Part shown: piece by piece, positions 5,605 to 6,551 of the stretch
Layout: every line of letters begins with the position of its first letter
Numbering within the stretch: the first letter of the stretch is position 1
Assembly (NCBI GenBank): GCA_022712835.1
Contig: JAFLJU010000328.1
Coordinates: forward strand, 1-6,551
From: Desulfobacteraceae bacterium
GTDB taxonomy: Bacteria > Desulfobacterota > Desulfobacteria > Desulfobacterales > Desulfobacteraceae
Direction: 5' to 3'
DNA length: 6,551 nt
Notes under the pieces: model-generated
What the model saw: only the letters and a program-made list of their open reading frames with translations
What the model was told of the DNA's origin: nothing
Databases searched by the model: none
Position numbers and translations under genes: made by a program

Positions 5605-6551
5605 ATGAAAAAATTATTGATATTGATTGTCGTTTTATTAATGACGGCCACATCTGCCCTTGGGGCAGAGTGGAATTTTTATGGCTCGGCCCGAATTCAA
5701 ACCTTTGTTGAAAGGCGTGATCCGGCAGGAACTGTTGAGTCACATACAGATTATGTACAAAATCTCCAGTCCAATTCCCGTATTGGCGCCAGGGTTAAGG
5801 TGAATGATCAATTAACAGGGCGTTTTGAATATGGCACAGATGACCAAGTCCAAATTCGTATCCTTTACGGTGAATGGCATTTTGGTGCGGGATCTTTGCT
5901 TGTGGGGCAGGCCTATTCCCCTTTGAACATGTTTTATTCCAATCAGGTTTGGTGGGACGATACCAATTTATTTGATTTCGGTGGGGTTTACAGTGGGCGG
6001 AATCCCATGATACGGCTGGAATTCGGCGATTTTCAGATTGCTTTTGTACAACCCTCAACTAACCAGTTTTTTGGAAAATCAACAGAAGTTAAAATTCCCA
6101 AAATTGAAGCGAAATATAAATTTTCCAAGGATGACTGGCATTTACAGATCGCCGGTGGGTATAATTCTTTTGATGTAATATCTGACGACAATATCGAATA
6201 TGGTGTTCAGTCTTATGTTGTTGCCCTGGGTGGTGGGGTCAAAATGGGAGCTGCTTATATTAATGCAAATGTCTGGCTGGGTCAAAATGTCGGGAATTAT
6301 GGGATGCTAAATCAGCCCTTTGATCAGGGGGCATTTAACTTTGACAATGATGCCCATGGGTATCTTTTGGTGGCCGGCTATAAAATTAATGAGATGTTCA
6401 CCCTTGAAGCGGGGCTGGGATATACCGCAGCAGAACTGGATCATCCGCTCTTTCAGAAGGATGCAGATGCCGCATATTACCTTCAGTCCAAGATAACCCT
6501 GGCACCCGGTGTGACCATTGTTCCTGAAATCGGTTATATTGATTGGAAATC
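5605..6551 (+). CDS. Porin-like outer-membrane beta-barrel protein (3' partial)
   Basis: An open frame running off the right edge; 315 residues are visible. ATG 5605 follows AAGGGA (5593-5598). The N-terminus (MKKLLILIVVLLMTATSALG|A) is a clear Sec signal peptide cleaved near residue 20. The mature part starts with WNFYGSARIQTFVE, a typical first barrel strand. It continues as alternating polar/aromatic strands with short Asp/Asn/Gly turns, for example RIGARVKV..QLTGRFEYG, IRILYGEWHF, LLVGQAYSP, WHLQIAGGYN, GYLLVAGYKI, FTLEAGLGYT and VTIVPEIGYI. This pattern and the lack of helical hydrophobic segments indicate a trimeric-porin-like diffusion channel for small solutes, resembling uncharacterised barrel proteins of sulfate-reducing deltaproteobacteria. 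The C-terminal strand and its usual terminal aromatic residue lie beyond the window, so full length is unknown. The gene diverges from the GLUG-protein gene across a 268-bp control region. Barrel nature is well supported; pore selectivity is not inferable. Confidence 0.85.
   Translation, partial: MKKLLILIVVLLMTATSALGAEWNFYGSARIQTFVERRDPAGTVESHTDYVQNLQSNSRIGARVKVNDQLTGRFEYGTDDQVQIRILYGEWHFGAGSLLVGQAYSPLNMFYSNQVWWDDTNLFDFGGVYSGRNPMIRLEFGDFQIAFVQPSTNQFFGKSTEVKIPKIEAKYKFSKDDWHLQIAGGYNSFDVISDDNIEYGVQSYVVALGGGVKMGAAYINANVWLGQNVGNYGMLNQPFDQGAFNFDNDAHGYLLVAGYKINEMFTLEAGLGYTAAELDHPLFQKDADAAYYLQSKITLAPGVTIVPEIGYIDWK

Noticed and set aside
5795..6058. An 87-codon minus-strand open frame inside the porin-like gene.
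   Set aside because: The plus strand encodes continuous barrel-strand sequence with a signal peptide; the antisense frame has no domain or convincing ribosome site.

Overview
The window reads as chromosomal DNA of a Gram-negative bacterium. An outer-membrane barrel precursor, a secreted GLUG-repeat protein and a multidomain class III cyclase fit a sulfate-reducing Desulfobacterales-type deltaproteobacterium. That placement rests on protein character and moderate GC content only, so it is an inference. No tRNA, rRNA, CRISPR array, transposase or phage gene is visible.

Layout. Positions 1-2696 carry three plus-strand genes. The first is the 3' part of a GAF-PAS-class IIIb adenylate cyclase with a C-terminal TPR-like tail, cut by the left edge. 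A small PilZ-domain protein follows, probably a c-di-GMP receptor, and then an AEC-family (auxin efflux carrier type) permease only 8 bp further on. A weak hairpin with a T-run separates the cyclase from the pilZ-type gene. The pilZ-type and permease genes look translationally coupled. Positions 2697-5336 hold one large minus-strand gene for a secreted protein of about 879 residues with 15 exact GGF (GLUG-type) repeats. Its stop codon directly abuts the permease stop codon, so the two transcripts converge with no spacer. Positions 5337-5604 form a 268-bp divergent regulatory region. It holds one sigma70-like promoter facing each way and two inverted repeats between them, one touching the plus-strand -35 box. 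From 5605 to the right edge runs a porin-like outer-membrane protein gene with a clear signal peptide; its 3' end is missing.

How the genes may work together. The left half concerns nucleotide second messengers: a cAMP-making enzyme whose visible GAF domain keeps a near-complete cyclic-nucleotide NKFDE signature, beside a c-di-GMP-type receptor. The right half concerns the cell envelope: a beta-solenoid surface or periplasmic protein and a porin, transcribed divergently from a shared control region. No direct link between the halves can be shown from sequence. The most notable points are the self-sensing cyclase architecture, resembling Anabaena CyaB1, the palindromic divergent control region, and a helical insert that interrupts the GLUG repeat array.
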